Of a stretch of DNA of 64,000 nucleotides, positions 1 through 11,268 are shown piece by piece. Made by a program: the position numbers and the translations under genes. The stretch's first letter is position 1; each line of letters opens with the position of its first letter. Source of the DNA: Chlorokybus atmophyticus. Taxonomy: Eukaryota; Streptophyta; Chlorokybophyceae; Chlorokybales; Chlorokybaceae. The DNA lies in the NCBI GenBank assembly GCA_009103225.1, contig RHPI01002402.1, positions 429,549-493,548 of the forward strand, in the 5' to 3' direction. A model generated the notes under the pieces. That model was not told where the DNA came from. It saw nothing but the letters and a program-made list of their open reading frames with translations, and made no database searches.

Positions 1-349
1 CCCCCTCCCCAATTTATTTTCGGGGCAGGCAGGGAGGGGGCTTTGTTTGTAAGAGGGGGTTGCATTCAATGAAATACGGCATGTTTAATTTCTCAAGCAT
101 TCTATTATACGCTTATCCATTGCATTCATTACAATTGCAAGTTACAATTGCATGTACGTTGTATCAAGTATTACAACTGGTGTATGGTAGCATGACGTTG
201 ATAGCACAATTGACTCCTTCCAGAAATGTTGCGCAATTTGTGCATATGCATGAAATGTTGATGTTATAATTACAATTCTTGTAACAACACAGCTGTAATC
301 ATCATTGCTATCAACAACATGTGCACTTTGATGCACGTTGATTGAATTT

Positions 350-409
350 ATTAGTCATTGACGTCGATTAAAAATTAAAAAAGCATTTTAATCGACGTCA
401 ATGATTAAT
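350..409. repeat. Foldback inverted repeat with 24-bp arms
   Basis: The arm at 350-373 and the arm at 386-409 are reverse complements with a single mismatch, separated by a 12-base A/T-rich loop. Each arm contains the core TTGACGTCGATT. The structure could form a strong hairpin. It could be a foldback/MITE-like relic, or a paired binding site for an ACGT-core (bZIP type) factor. No transposase is nearby. Confidence 0.75.
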
Positions 410-474
410 ATTTATCAAATCTTTTAAGCGCTTTCACGCGCTTTCACTGTTTATGGAATGGAGCAGCAATTACT

Positions 475-509
475 ATGAACTTCATTCCACTCTTGAGGGT
501 GAAGTTCAT
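475..509. repeat. Short inverted repeat, 10-bp arms
   Basis: ATGAACTTCA at 475-484 and TGAAGTTCAT at 500-509 are perfect reverse complements around a 15-base spacer. It lies about 65 bases after the larger foldback, so both may belong to one palindrome-rich element. Function unknown. Confidence 0.6.
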
Positions 510-1166
510 TAACATTACTATTACATTAGCACAAAGCCATGCATGAAATATATAATCAGTGTCACTCACAATGAACATATACACCATCGCACGCTATAAT
601 TTAATAGCACATTCATGGCTATCCAACCACAACCACCACCATCAAGCTGTAATAATTTGAACCTTACGACTACAAGTTAAGGGGTTTATACGAAATCCAA
701 GAAATCAGTGCTTATAAGGTCAAATTACACGACAACACACATGACATTGCTTCAACCTGCGGTTGTACATGGGCTATGCTGCATGCATTTAATTGCTGCA
801 TTATAACGTACTCCGACAAAAGTACCTGACATAAGAAAGGGTTGTTAGCGTGGTATTCATGAAATTAAAGGTGTTTGTGATTGAACAGTACAATCACCAA
901 CGGCATGACAATTTACAGCCTACCCTAAGCCATTGAATGGCATCGCTTCAACCTGCAGCTGCAGATGGGCCATGCTGCATAGCTGGCTGATGAAGTGAGA
1001 CTTATTCCAAGTAAGAACAACTCGAGAGAAGAATGTCAGCGTCATGCGCCAAGTGCCCGCCCTGAGCCTTCCACGTGGCAAACTCTCAGCATCCTCCGCA
1101 GGGCGGTGGAGGTGGAGGCGAAGGCGGAGGCGGAAGTGAACGGCCACGTGAAGAGCAGTGGGAAAG

Positions 1167-4100
1167 ATGAAGATTGAACCAGGCGCCACGGCGGCGCTCG
1201 TCACGGGAGCAGGCTCCGGCATTGGTGAGCGGAGCTTCAGTAGGCTCTGTTGGTTGGTCCGGTCGTTGACACAGCGTGCAGCACACCATACTTTCTGGCT
1301 CAGGCCACTGCACACGTCGGGCTATTGCATGCCTTTTAGTGTCTTACAATGAACATAAATGAGATACGCATGCGACATGAAGCTGAGCCATGCGGGTGTC
1401 ATAAAACCGCCTTGCATGTCACATTCAGCCTGCTTTGCATGCCAGTTGTTTTCACAAACTCGAACTCGAAAAGCACGCAACTAGTCTTGCATGATCGTGG
1501 TGAGATCGTGTGATGATTTCACTTTCTCGCGAAGAAGCAGGATGCCCAGCCTCACTGACAGATGTTGTTCCCCAGTCTCCCTACGCAACACACACGCACA
1601 GAGTACATGCACCTCCACCATTCCACTCTCATCCTTACTCTACTCTCACACTTACATCCATACAGGTCGCGCGCTGGCCTTGGAGCTCGCCCGTCAGGGC
1701 TGCCGCGTGACCGTGGCGGACGTCCAAGAGGCCAATGGTCTCGAGACCGTACGGCAGATACGCGATGATGGCGCCGGGCCGTCTTCTGCTGCGCACTTTG
1801 TGGCGTGCGATGTCACTAACCCAAGTAAGTTGAATGCTGTGCAAGCAAGAATCTGGATAGTTGAGTGCTGGAGTGCTGAAGAATTTGCAAGAATGATCGT
1901 CACGAATCTGTACTGCCTTGCTGGCACATGACATGGCATAAGCTTATCGTGCCCACGTGAACACACACACGCACGCGCTACTTGTATGTGCAAGTGAGCG
2001 CGTGCGCGCACCTACACACACGTACACGCTCCCACGCACAGGCGCATGCACATGCCCACATGCACACCATCGCTAGCTCGCGAGCGCATGGGCGCGAGCG
2101 AATGCAAATGCTTTCACAGGTGCACACGTGTGAGATGAGTGTGCGCACAAGTACACATCCACGTGCTTACATCAGCTGTCAAGCTCAACTGAGCAACAGC
2201 TCTTTGCTTCCCTAACCTCACGCGCAAACACGCGCAACCGCACGCAGGCGACCTAGAGCGCGCGTTCGACGCTCACGCGGCGTGTTTCGGCCGCCTCGAC
2301 GTCTGCGTCAACAACGCGGGCGTGGACGAGGGCCGCGCGTCGCTGTTCGAGCAGGGTGCGCACGGGCCGTGGCGCCGCAGCGTCGAGATCAATCTGACAG
2401 CTGTCATCGACGGGACACGGATCGCGGTCAGGGAGATGAGGAGAATGGGGAGAGGGGGAGTCGTTGTGAATGTGGCGTCGGCTGCGGGGATATACCCCAT
2501 GCAGACGGGTATGGGAGAGAGCAAGGGAGTCAACATGTGAATGCAATTTTGAATGTGCTCGCGCAGGTGTCCGCACATACACACGCATGCCCGCACGCAT
2601 ACACACACATGCAAACACACGTGCACTCAAGCACGCGCGCGCGCGCGCACACACACGCACGAAACAGACACGTGTATATGCTTTTGCGCATTGTGCTGTT
2701 ATGGGTGTATGTTTGCTGTGATTAACACACCTTGTGTGCAAGGTCCTGTTTACTCTGCGGCCAAGAGCGGAGTCGTTCAGTTTACGCGAGCGTTGGCTTG
2801 GCTCGCGAAGAAGGATCGCATCCGTGTTTGTGCTCTTTGCCCGCAGTTCATCGACACACCGATGGTCCGAAAACAGGTGAGAATACTCTCCCTGTTGAGT
2901 ATTGTACTCCTTTGCACATTGCGTTCGTTGTTTCATATGCTTGTAACTTGCTTCGTTCGAGTTACGTGTGACTGTTTGCACATGGATGCAAGTGGTTGAA
3001 GTCAATTGTCACATGGATGCATATGTACACTCGCTTGAGCATGTTTGATCAGTGGTGAGTGGAATGATTGTCAGCTGGCTGTTTGTTTTCATGTCAGGTT
3101 GAGTCTGACCCGCGCGGCATGGAGAAGGTGCTCCGCACAGTGGGCGGTTACGTCCCGATGCACGAGGTGGTAGCCGGCGCGATGGACATCATTGCGGACG
3201 ACACGCGCGCCGGCGTAGCCATGCGCATCACCAACACGACAGGCCGCGACTACTGGCCGCCAGCTGGCAGCACCGACTTCAGCGGCAAAGACACATTAGC
3301 GACAAAAGCAGCAACAACATCATCGTCGTCGACACAACATACACACCATATACAACTTACTCCCATGTCTCAAGAGAAACTCCCATCAAAATATGAGAAG
3401 CTCATCGTGCACGAGCTTAGCAGCGACTTCCGTCGCGCGACACAATTGGTAACCGTCAGTCTTCACCCGCCAGCTGGCAAGAATGTGTTGATCAAAGTCC
3501 TCTTTGCCGGCGTGAACGCGAGTGATGTCAACTATAGCGCCGGCCGCTACTTCAAGAACAGGAGTGAGGCGCTGCAGCGGCTGCCGTTCGACGCGGGATT
3601 TGAAGCTGTCGGGGTGGTGGCTGCCGTTGGCCCGGATGTCAAAGGTGTCGCGGTTGGCACGCCTGTCGCGTGCATGGCGTATGGCTCCTTCGCCGAGTAC
3701 ATGCAGGTGAGTGGAAGGAGCACTTAGTGCCTTTGCAACTTGTGAAAGTGTGAATTGTTCTGAACACGCACACGTGTACGCATAGGCGCGCACGCCACAT
3801 TGTGTGCCGACTGATTGATTGAAGTTGCATGTAGTGTGTGTTCAGCATTGCAATTTGCAATGCACTTGCACTCACTTGCCCGGTGAGTGGCCTCACCCTG
3901 CGGGCAAGAGAGTGCAACTACATTAACTGAGTAAAAGTACATCAATTTGCTGTGGGTATACGGTGAGAGAACAATACACAGTGTATCCATGCAGTTTTGT
4001 GAATGGGCGAGTGGCAGTACATGCCAGTGTGCTACAGTATAAGTTGTTGTGTAGTTCCACTTCCAGTGGGCGAGTGAATGAAACTACCAACAACTCCGCT

Positions 4101-5094
4101 CCTTCCAACCTCGCAGGTGGAAGCAAAGCACGTGATGCCCGTTCCCGCTCCTGCCCCGGAGGTCGTTGCGTTGTTGACGTCCGCTCTGACGGCCTCCTTG
4201 GGTCTTGAGCACGCCGGCGGCATGCGTCCCGACAACAACAACAACAACAACAACAGCACGCGCGAGACCGTCCTCGTGACTGCCGCCGCGGGAGGCACCG
4301 GCCAATTCGCGGTGCAGCTGGCCAAGCTCGCAGGCAACACTGTCGTTGCCACGTGTGGGAGCAACGAGAAGGCGAGGATGCTGAAAGAGTTGGGAGTGGA
4401 CAGAGTTGTGAACTATAACAAGGAGGAGCTTGTGAAGGTACACATACTGTGGGTGTGAAGGCGTGCTGCAAGAGATGCATATAGCTAAAACTCGGCTGAT
4501 TCGCGTGCAGACGGACATGCACATGCGCACACATATGCACGAACACACATGCATGCATGCGCGCGCTTTCTCTCTGCCCGCGTGCCTGAGAGTGTGCATG
4601 TGAGTGCGCATGCTCATGTGCATAAACATGTCCAACCTGCAGTGACACTCATCGTATACATGTTGCAGGTGTTGAAGGCAGAGTTTCCCAACGGCGTTGA
4701 CCTTGTGTACGAGTCGGTCGGCGGCCAGATGTTCACCACGTGCGTCAACGCGCTCGCCACACGCGGACGGCTTGTCATCATCGGCATGATGTCTCAGTAC
4801 ACCGCTGATGGTGAAAAAGGCTGGGCTGTGGCGCAGTACCCCGGCTTGTGCGAGAAGCTCCTCGCCAAGTCTGCGTCCGTCTGCGGGTTCTTTCTGCTTC
4901 ACTATGCCGGCGAGTTCAAGCAGCAGCTCATGAAGCTGTACGGCCTCTACGCGCAAGGCAAGCTGCGGGTGCAGCTGGATCCTAAACAGTTTGTGGGTGT
5001 TGCGTCTGCGCCGGATGCGGTCGAGTACTTGCACTCTGGACAGAGCTCGGGGAAAGTGGTTGTGCGCATGCAGGCTGGCATGCAGAAGCTCTAG
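1167..5094 (+). CDS. Bifunctional SDR-MDR fusion: 15-PGDH-like dehydrogenase plus PTGR3-like enone reductase
   Basis: Seven exons (1167-1224, 1666-1824, 2248-2508, 2743-2876, 3098-3706, 4117-4437, 4669-5094) give 655 aa. Residues 1-257 form a short-chain dehydrogenase with the cofactor motif TGAGSGIG (13-20), NNAG (94-97), and catalytic Asn121, Ser150, Tyr163 and Lys167. Spacing and the C-terminal IADDTRAGVAMRIT segment resemble 15-hydroxyprostaglandin dehydrogenase. After a Ser/Thr/His-rich linker (about 258-293), residues 295-655 form a medium-chain reductase matching PTGR3/ZADH2: GVNASDVNYSAGRY, the nucleotide motif AAAGGTGQ (463-470) and YESVGG. All seven exons share one frame and all junctions are GT-AG. 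The family's known reactions are NAD-dependent oxidation of an allylic alcohol, then NADPH-dependent reduction of the resulting enone. The substrate here is inferred to be a hydroxy fatty acid or oxylipin. A seven-Asn run (447-453) sits in the reductase half. Start: the first in-frame ATG before the Rossmann motif. Confidence 0.9.
1961..2120. repeat. CA/CG alternating tract in an intron
   Basis: A degenerate purine-pyrimidine alternating stretch (ACAC, GCGC and ATGC units) lies inside the second intron of the SDR-MDR gene. Such tracts are prone to form Z-DNA and recur in introns across the window. Confidence 0.6.
2571..2668. repeat. CA/CG-rich simple repeat in an intron
   Basis: CACACA and GCGCGC runs lie in the third intron of the SDR-MDR gene, between the donor after 2508 and the acceptor before 2743. 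The repeat has no coding content. Confidence 0.65.
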
Positions 5095-6053
5095 CGTTTT
5101 GGTAGCAATGATCGTCTTGTGTGTCACCACTTGGAATACTGTGTCTGGCTCGCATTTGCTGATGCATTGTAGTACTTGCTGCTGTACTACTGGATCAAGT
5201 TGCGCTGCTGTTCTGCGGCGTGCAAGTATGCACTGCGACTGGGCTGTTTTGCATGAGCTCTTGTCTGTCAAGCCCTCAACAGTGATGGCCTGTCGTGCGG
5301 GTGTAGACCCTGTTAGCAGTGCTCATGCACCAGCCTGCGCGCAACTATCGCTGAACTGGCTGCTGTTGTAGGCGAATTGTCATTACTTGATGCGACCAGG
5401 GTGGCCAACACTGTTGCGTTGCACTGTTGTGTCAATGTCTCCCCATGCCTGCAGAGACATAAACCCGCCTTGCATCTTTCATACAAACAGGGCATTGATG
5501 GTGTACATTTAAGGTCACTGGTATTTGCCTCTGTCAGAGTGCTGCTCTGGATTGAATGCATGGAAGTGATATTACCTTCTGACACGACGCCTTTTCTATA
5601 CTTGCACACACTTTGCACGTTGAAAGGTAATAACAGACATGATTTGAGAATGTGCCGCTGAAGCAACTGTCGTTTTCACACTTGCACACATTTTGCACGT
5701 ACGGTAAGCTGGAAAAAGGACATGATCTGGCTGGTATGCCGTTGTCAGGGCAGAGTGTGGGCCGATCTGCATGATACAGCACTTTACACTATGCGCACAT
5801 AGAACCAGCCCCCGCTGCACAAATAGGCCTAATGTCAAGAGTTTTGCTGTGCGTTCGTCATGCTAACCTACTGTGCACGTTGGGGTTTGCGAGTTGCTTA
5901 GCACCTTTGAAATTACCATATATGTATTCCATGGCTTTTGACAGACCATTAGCGTTACAGCAAATTTCTGTACACAGGGATGCCAGCAATTGGTGTCACC
6001 CCTCCCACAGACAATCCCAGCCTGTTGAACATGAGTAAATGGTCGGTAACTCC
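5095..6053. other. Intergenic region between convergent 3' ends
   Basis: It separates the stop of the SDR-MDR gene (+) from the stop of ESS2 (-). No frame shows a domain or plausible exon structure. A partly repeated phrase (CTTGCACACA with TTTGCACGT) occurs near 5601-5620 and 5681-5700. Poly(A) signals for both genes should lie here, but I cannot place them reliably. Confidence 0.5.
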
Positions 6054-7621
6054 TCAAGGCCGTAAGGGTGTCTCCTCTGAATCCCAGCCTGAATCTCCCC
6101 TGCGCGGCACCCTACTGTTCTGTCCTTTGTTCTGCCCGCTATAGCTATTTCTCAGCTGCGCATCCAGCCCCAACCCTCTCGCCGACTGCATGTGGTGCTG
6201 GCGCGCTAGCCGCTGCCCCGCCGCGGACAAGCCTCCGGGCGTGCTGCTGCCTGGCGTGCGCGAGGGCGAGGGCGCGACGACACTGCCAGGCGTGCCACCT
6301 CGATGCATTGACCCAGGAGTTGGTGTCATCACGGGTGCTCGGCCACCAAGTCGCCTAGACTGGAGGCTGCGGCCGGCTTTCCTCGCCAGCAGCATGCCCG
6401 CCTTTTCTCTCAAAGGCGTGGCCGGCACTTTGAACATGTTGACTGCCCCGCCGATGTCGATAGGCGTGTCCTCAGCTTCGAGTCGCAGGGGAGTGCCTTC
6501 GACGTCACCCCAAGTCATGAAGGGAGACTCGTCCACGCCCGGGGCGGGGGAAGGCGTCTTCACGAACTCGTACTTGGGGGTTTGCCGCATTGCCGCCAAA
6601 TCGACCTTTTCGTTGTTGGGGGGTGGCCGCCATTGTGGCGTGGCGCCAGGCACCAAGTCGTAAGCAACTTCGGCGTCAACCGTGCCGGCTGCTTGCTCTG
6701 CTTTGGGTACGATGAACCGTGTGCTCCGGTATGAGATGACTTTTTCCTCCCCTTTGAGCATCTGTGCGCGCTCTTCATCTGTAAGTGGCACTACTGTGTG
6801 GTTGGATGAGTCGTACATCAACCTGTCAAGCAACTGGTGTCAACAACATGCCTCATACACGAAAATCCGCATCAGCATGGCTAGTGGCCTATGCATGTTA
6901 CCTGTTTTTGGCTTCATATGGCCATGAAATCAATGTGCCGACTGGTTGGCCAGAAGCACCAAAGCCTTCAATGCTGGTCCTGTTATCCTGCGGGGGCTTC
7001 TCTAACTGCGTACGGTCTTTCTCTAGCAAAAAGTCCCATCGCCGCTGCTGCCGCTGTTGCATGTTCTCCAGAATGCGTTGAAACGAGTCGTTGTCCTCAC
7101 TGGTGTACGTTGTCATAAACGCGTCAAGAGAGAGCGTCATGTCTACATTGGAATCATCTGGTGCGCCGTTGCCGCTGGGGCCGGCAGCAGCAGCAGAAGG
7201 AGTTGCTTGAGTACCCTCTGTGCGTACACTGTCAGGTACCCGAAAACTCCCGCCAGTACGCACACTGTCTGTAACCCTTATGCTCGGTGTGTTGTAACCT
7301 GCAAACAAAGATTGGCAGCTGTAATCAAATGGGTCATGGCAAGGTGCACACTCCAACCTCACATCCAAACCAAACGCTGTGCAACTCACCAAGTTTTTTC
7401 CTTTCAGCTCTTCTGCGTGCAATCTGCAATTGCGCTTGTTGTATGGCGGCCGCGCTCCCGCTTCGCACCGCTTCCAACCATGCTAGCCTGTCCTGAAGCT
7501 TGGGCAGATCGGGGAAGAAGTCTCGCTCTATAATGCGCTCTATGGCAGTAGTGTATGCGTCTTCTTCTAACACAACCATCTTGGGCTTCTTGCGTGGAGG
7601 TGGCGGACCCATGACTGCCAT
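6054..7621 (-). CDS. ESS2: Splicing factor ESS2 homolog (DGCR14/Es2 family)
   Basis: Three exons on the minus strand (7390-7621, 6902-7298, 6054-6822) give 465 aa, close to the usual length of about 476. The N-terminus has a basic, proline-rich patch (PPPPRKKPK) followed by the conserved LEEDAYTTAIERIIERDFFP region. The middle contains the diagnostic YTSEDNDSFQRILE segment. The strongest signature lies around residues 298-320: TPSPAPGVDESPFMTWGD, then GTPLR. The rest is Ser/Thr/Pro-rich and disordered. ESS2 is a nuclear protein associated with the spliceosomal C complex. The start is uncertain: ATGs at 7621 and 7612 are both possible, and an upstream exon at 8098-8245 would splice in frame (annotated separately). 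The gene converges with the SDR-MDR gene and diverges from CCT6. Confidence 0.93.
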
Positions 7622-8097
7622 GCAACACAGCACTGTAAGCAACGCTCTGTCTACAGACTGCAATCATTTCCGATAGCGAACATCACAAGCTCACGTCCAA
7701 TGCTCACGGTAGATTCAAATTGCTTTAGCATGCGCCTATGTATTCGTCAACACAGCAACACATCACCACTAAGACTAGTTGGAAGAAAGTAATGGGGCCG
7801 TCAGTGAACTTTGCGTACCACATTGTCAATGGCTGGCACAGTCCACTACATGCATAACGCTGCCGGTAACAAAACAAGCATTGGGTTCGTGCCGTGCATT
7901 GCCAACGGCGAGCAACAGTAAGAAAATTTGGGCAAATACCAACCACGCAGGTTATGGAAGCCAGGTGTTATTGCACAATGAAAGTGGAGCAGGCGTCATC
8001 AACTGTCAATTCAATTGCCGCTGAGCCATAGTAGCAGCTGGCGCAGCAACTAACACGCACACACCGACAAAAAAACGAGTGAGCAAGCAAAGCTTAC

Positions 8098-8245
8098 CAG
8101 CAACGTCCAGATCCCGCCTCCTCGTTCCAGCCAACGCCATCTTGGCGTCTCCATCGCCACGGTCGGGCGCCGACGTGGACGGTTGCGGCTGCTCTTCCGC
8201 TGGATCTGCTAGGTGCCGAGGCGAGTAGCCCTGCGCCGCCAACAT
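8098..8245 (-). other. Possible 5' exon of ESS2
   Basis: An open frame starts at ATG 8245 and reads MLAAQGYSPRHLADP. It ends at a good donor (GCTG|GTAAGC) at 8098/8097. Splicing to the acceptor GGCAG before 7614 keeps frame and joins directly to the VMGPPPPRKK start of ESS2, giving a 512-aa protein. The segment is disordered and not conserved, so it may equally be 5' untranslated leader. Confidence 0.35.
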
Positions 8246-8513
8246 CGCAACAGAACGACTAACCCCTGCACAAGCTCCTCCCCTCACCAGCACCACCAGC
8301 ACCACCACCAGACTGCCGCCTCCGCCGCCGCTGCCAGCTGCTGCCACGTGGACTAGGGCTGGTGACCTGATTACTCTTTGAAGCCGGCGGGGGCAAGGTA
8401 ACTCGAGTATGCACCGTGACCGATCTCTCGTTATAACGGCCAAGCCGCGGCGGTTGCCCGGCTGTGCCAGACATCTGGCATTCGCAGCGCGCGACTCTAT
8501 GGGCGGGAAAGGG

Positions 8514-8540
8514 TTTAGGGTTTGCATTGGGTTTAGGGTT
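8514..8540. promoter_or_regulatory. Tandem telo-box motifs in the ESS2/CCT6 divergent promoter
   Basis: TTTAGGGTTT at 8514-8523 and TTTAGGGTT at 8532-8540 lie about 80-100 bases upstream of the CCT6 ATG, between two divergent genes. In plants this motif, the reverse complement of AAACCCTA, is a known promoter element of genes for translation and growth. An internal telomere relic is less likely because there are only two copies and they are not contiguous. Confidence 0.6.
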
Positions 8541-8615
8541 GAGGGCTTAGGCGGCGGCGGCAGCGTTGGTGGTGTTGAGGAGGCGCTTGTCGCTGTCTTC
8601 CTGGTGGTCGTCAGC

Positions 8616-11268
8616 ATGGCGATCCGCCTGCTGAACCCCTCTGCGGAGGTGATTAAGAAGGGGGTGGCGCTGTCGATGAACATAAATGCTGCCAAGGGCC
8701 TGCAGGACGTGCTCAAGACCAACCTGGGGCCCAAGGGCACCATCAAGATGCTTGTGTCTGGGGCAGGAGACGTAAAGCTCACAAAGGACGGGAACACGCT
8801 GCTCAGAGAGATGGTACGAGTATGGTCCGGCGCGCGGTTTGGACCGCCTTTTGCACAATGCAGTACATGTGTATGCAGCATGTATGCATGTTTGGCTTGT
8901 AGCCATGCAGCATGCACATTGTGCGTTGATGACAAGTTATGGTTAACTAGAGGTTTGAGGCGGTACCATTGTCAGCGGTGTGTTAATGCGTCATCTTGAG
9001 GTCTGTTCAATAGTCAGAAGTGCAGGCGGTTGCGAGCTAATTCTGACGTAAACGACTTGTCGTTCAGTAGGCTCTCGTTATGGCCTGTGTTTGCTTGCAC
9101 ATGGCTTGTCTAATTTTCTTGTCATAACCTGTTCTTCACACTTGTTTTGCACAGCAAATTCAAAACCCCACAGCTGTGATGATAGCTCGCACAGCCACCG
9201 CACAAGACGATATCACCGGAGATGGCACAACGTCAACCGTCTTGCTAATTGGCGAGCTCATGAAGCAGGCGGATAGGTTTCTTTCAGAAGGTACAAAACG
9301 AAACAGGCACATGCATTACCTTACACTTCATACAGCAGTGTGGGTAGCAGAGTCCGTTTGCGCGCAGGTTTGCATCCCAGAGTTATTGTGGAGGGGTTTG
9401 AGGCTGCTAGGAAGGGCACGCTAGAGTTTCTTGAACAGTTCAAGAAGCCGGTAGTGGTGGAAGGCGATAATGTGGACAGAGAAATACTTACATGCGTCGC
9501 GCGCACTGCTCTTCGGACAAAGGTAAGTGTCGAGTCAGTTTAGTGCAACTGGACACGTAGCTAATCTCTTTACATTTGGTGTTCAAATTGATGGTCATTG
9601 CCAGTGCATGGCTACCACCTGATTTACTACTGGGCTCTGGCTGCAGGTGTCTGAAGATCTGGTCGAACAATTGACAAAGATTGTTGTAGATGCGGTGAGT
9701 TACAGTTGGCACATTTGTGTACTTAGGTCAAGTGTTGCAAATTTCCCTTCTATAACCATGGCGTGCAAGGCAAGCATGTTGGAGGCCAGCTACAACGGCA
9801 GAAAAACTTGACATCGCTGTGTCCAGGTTCTTACAATACGCAAACCAGGAGAGAACCTTGATCTTTTCATGGTTGAGATAATGCACATGAGGCATCGCTT
9901 GGGTACGGATACAAGGCTGGTAAGTGCTACATCCGTTATGTAAATCACATTGAGGTTTATCAGCGTTCAGCATCAACATTGAAGGATGCAATGCAGCTTG
10001 TACACGCACACATCATGTGCTACCATGCAGGTCAAAGGTCTCGTCCTAGATCACGGTTCAAGGCATCCAGACATGCCCAAGCATGTGAGCGACGCGTACA
10101 TTCTGACATGCAACGTCTCTCTGGAATATGAGAAGAGGTACTTTATGCCGACCACTCCCTGCTGTCATGCCCAAATGTACGGGGCAGTTGCTTTTTATTT
10201 ACACCTCTATGCACTCACTGACAGCGTTGACCTGTGTGCAGTGAGGTGAACTCAGGGTTCTTCTACAGCAATGCCGAACAGCGAGAAAAGCTGGTTGCGG
10301 CAGAGCGAGAATTTACCGATGAACGTGTTAGGAAAATCATAGCCTTGAAGAAGCAGGTATGCACTTTTGGCAAAAAAGTTGCAAGATGCAAGATAGGACA
10401 GCCAAGCTAGTCCACAAACTCAGCTGCTTTGTTTTGCAGGTTTGTGATGGAACAGACAAAGGGTTTGTTGTTATCAACCAAAAAGGCATTGACCCCATCT
10501 CATTAGACCTGCTTGCAAAAGAAGGGGTGAGTGCTTTTGCTGTGACACACCAAAAATAGCTGCTTAATGCTGTCATCAAGCACTTATCACTTTGTGCAGA
10601 TTTTGGCCTTGCGTCGAGCCAAAAGGCGAAACATGGAGCGCCTTGTGCTTGCTTGCGGTGGTGAAGCTGTAAATACCGTGGATGATTTGACGCCGGCTGC
10701 TCTTGGGAGGGCGGGCGCAGTGTACGAACACGTGCTCGGCGAGGACAAGTTCACGTTTGTGGAAGAAGTGCAGAACCCTTTCTCCTGCACCATTCTCATC
10801 AAGGGCCCGAACGACCACACCATCGCACAGATCAAGGATGCGGTCCGGGACGGCCTGCGTGCGGTGAAGAACACGCTGGACGATGAGTGCGTCATCCCGG
10901 GCGCGGGTGCCTTTGAGGTGGCCGCTCAGCAACACATTGTGAACAACGTCATGAAGCGCATGGAGGGCCGCGCGAAGCTTGGAGCCCAAGCCTTCGCGGA
11001 CGCCTTGCTGGTCATCCCGAAAGTGCTGGCGGAGAACTCTGGCTATGATGCGCAGGACGCTGTCATCGCTCTGCAAGAGGAGCACAACAATGGCCTCGCG
11101 GTCGGGTTTGACGTGTCCACGGGGGAGCCGTTGGACCCGACTGTTGCCGGCATATACGACAACTATTGCGTCAAGAGGCAACTCGTGAACTCAGCGCCCG
11201 TCATAGCCACGCAGCTATTACTGACTGATGAGGTCATTCGTGCAGGAAGGAACATGAGAGCTGGCTAG
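8616..11268 (+). CDS. CCT6: T-complex protein 1 subunit zeta (CCT6)
   Basis: Nine exons (8616-8813, 9155-9290, 9368-9522, 9647-9694, 9827-9919, 10031-10137, 10242-10356, 10440-10526, 10600-11268) give 535 aa, the normal size for this group II chaperonin subunit. Residues 35-42 (TNLGPKGT) and 88-93 (GDGTTS) are the nucleotide-binding and ATPase motifs. [23 protein letters not shown] and NQKGIDP are zeta-type apical-domain signatures. The C-terminal equatorial part has [14 protein letters not shown] and the NYCVKRQL region. It acts in the cytosol as one of eight subunits of the TRiC/CCT ring that folds actin and tubulin. All introns are GT-AG. The start is the first ATG before the conserved LLNPSAEV. 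Confidence 0.97.

Larger units (their letters stand above)
1..1166. other. Intergenic region upstream of the SDR-MDR gene
   Basis: I find no convincing coding exon here. The first 750 bases are AT-rich with many CA/TG dinucleotides, and short open frames have no recognisable domain. The stretch holds two inverted repeats, annotated separately near 350-409 and 475-509. From about 1030 the base composition becomes GC-rich, which marks the 5' flank of the gene that starts at 1167. Confidence 0.6.

Noticed and set aside
1982-2215. Open frames made of Cys/His/Ala/Thr residues
   Set aside because: They are translations of CA/TG repeats inside an intron of the SDR-MDR gene; many similar frames elsewhere were dropped for the same reason.
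2253-3005. 250-codon minus-strand frame antisense to the SDR exons
   Set aside because: It covers exons with strong SDR motifs on the plus strand plus CA repeats; its composition is that of an antisense shadow.
4084-5271. Long 395-codon minus-strand frame
   Set aside because: It is the antisense shadow of GC-rich coding exons of the PTGR3-like domain and spans their intron repeats; no domain is seen.
8511-8541. Internal telomere remnant
   Set aside because: Only two TTTAGGG units, not contiguous, and the motif recurs singly at other promoters; a telo-box is the simpler reading.
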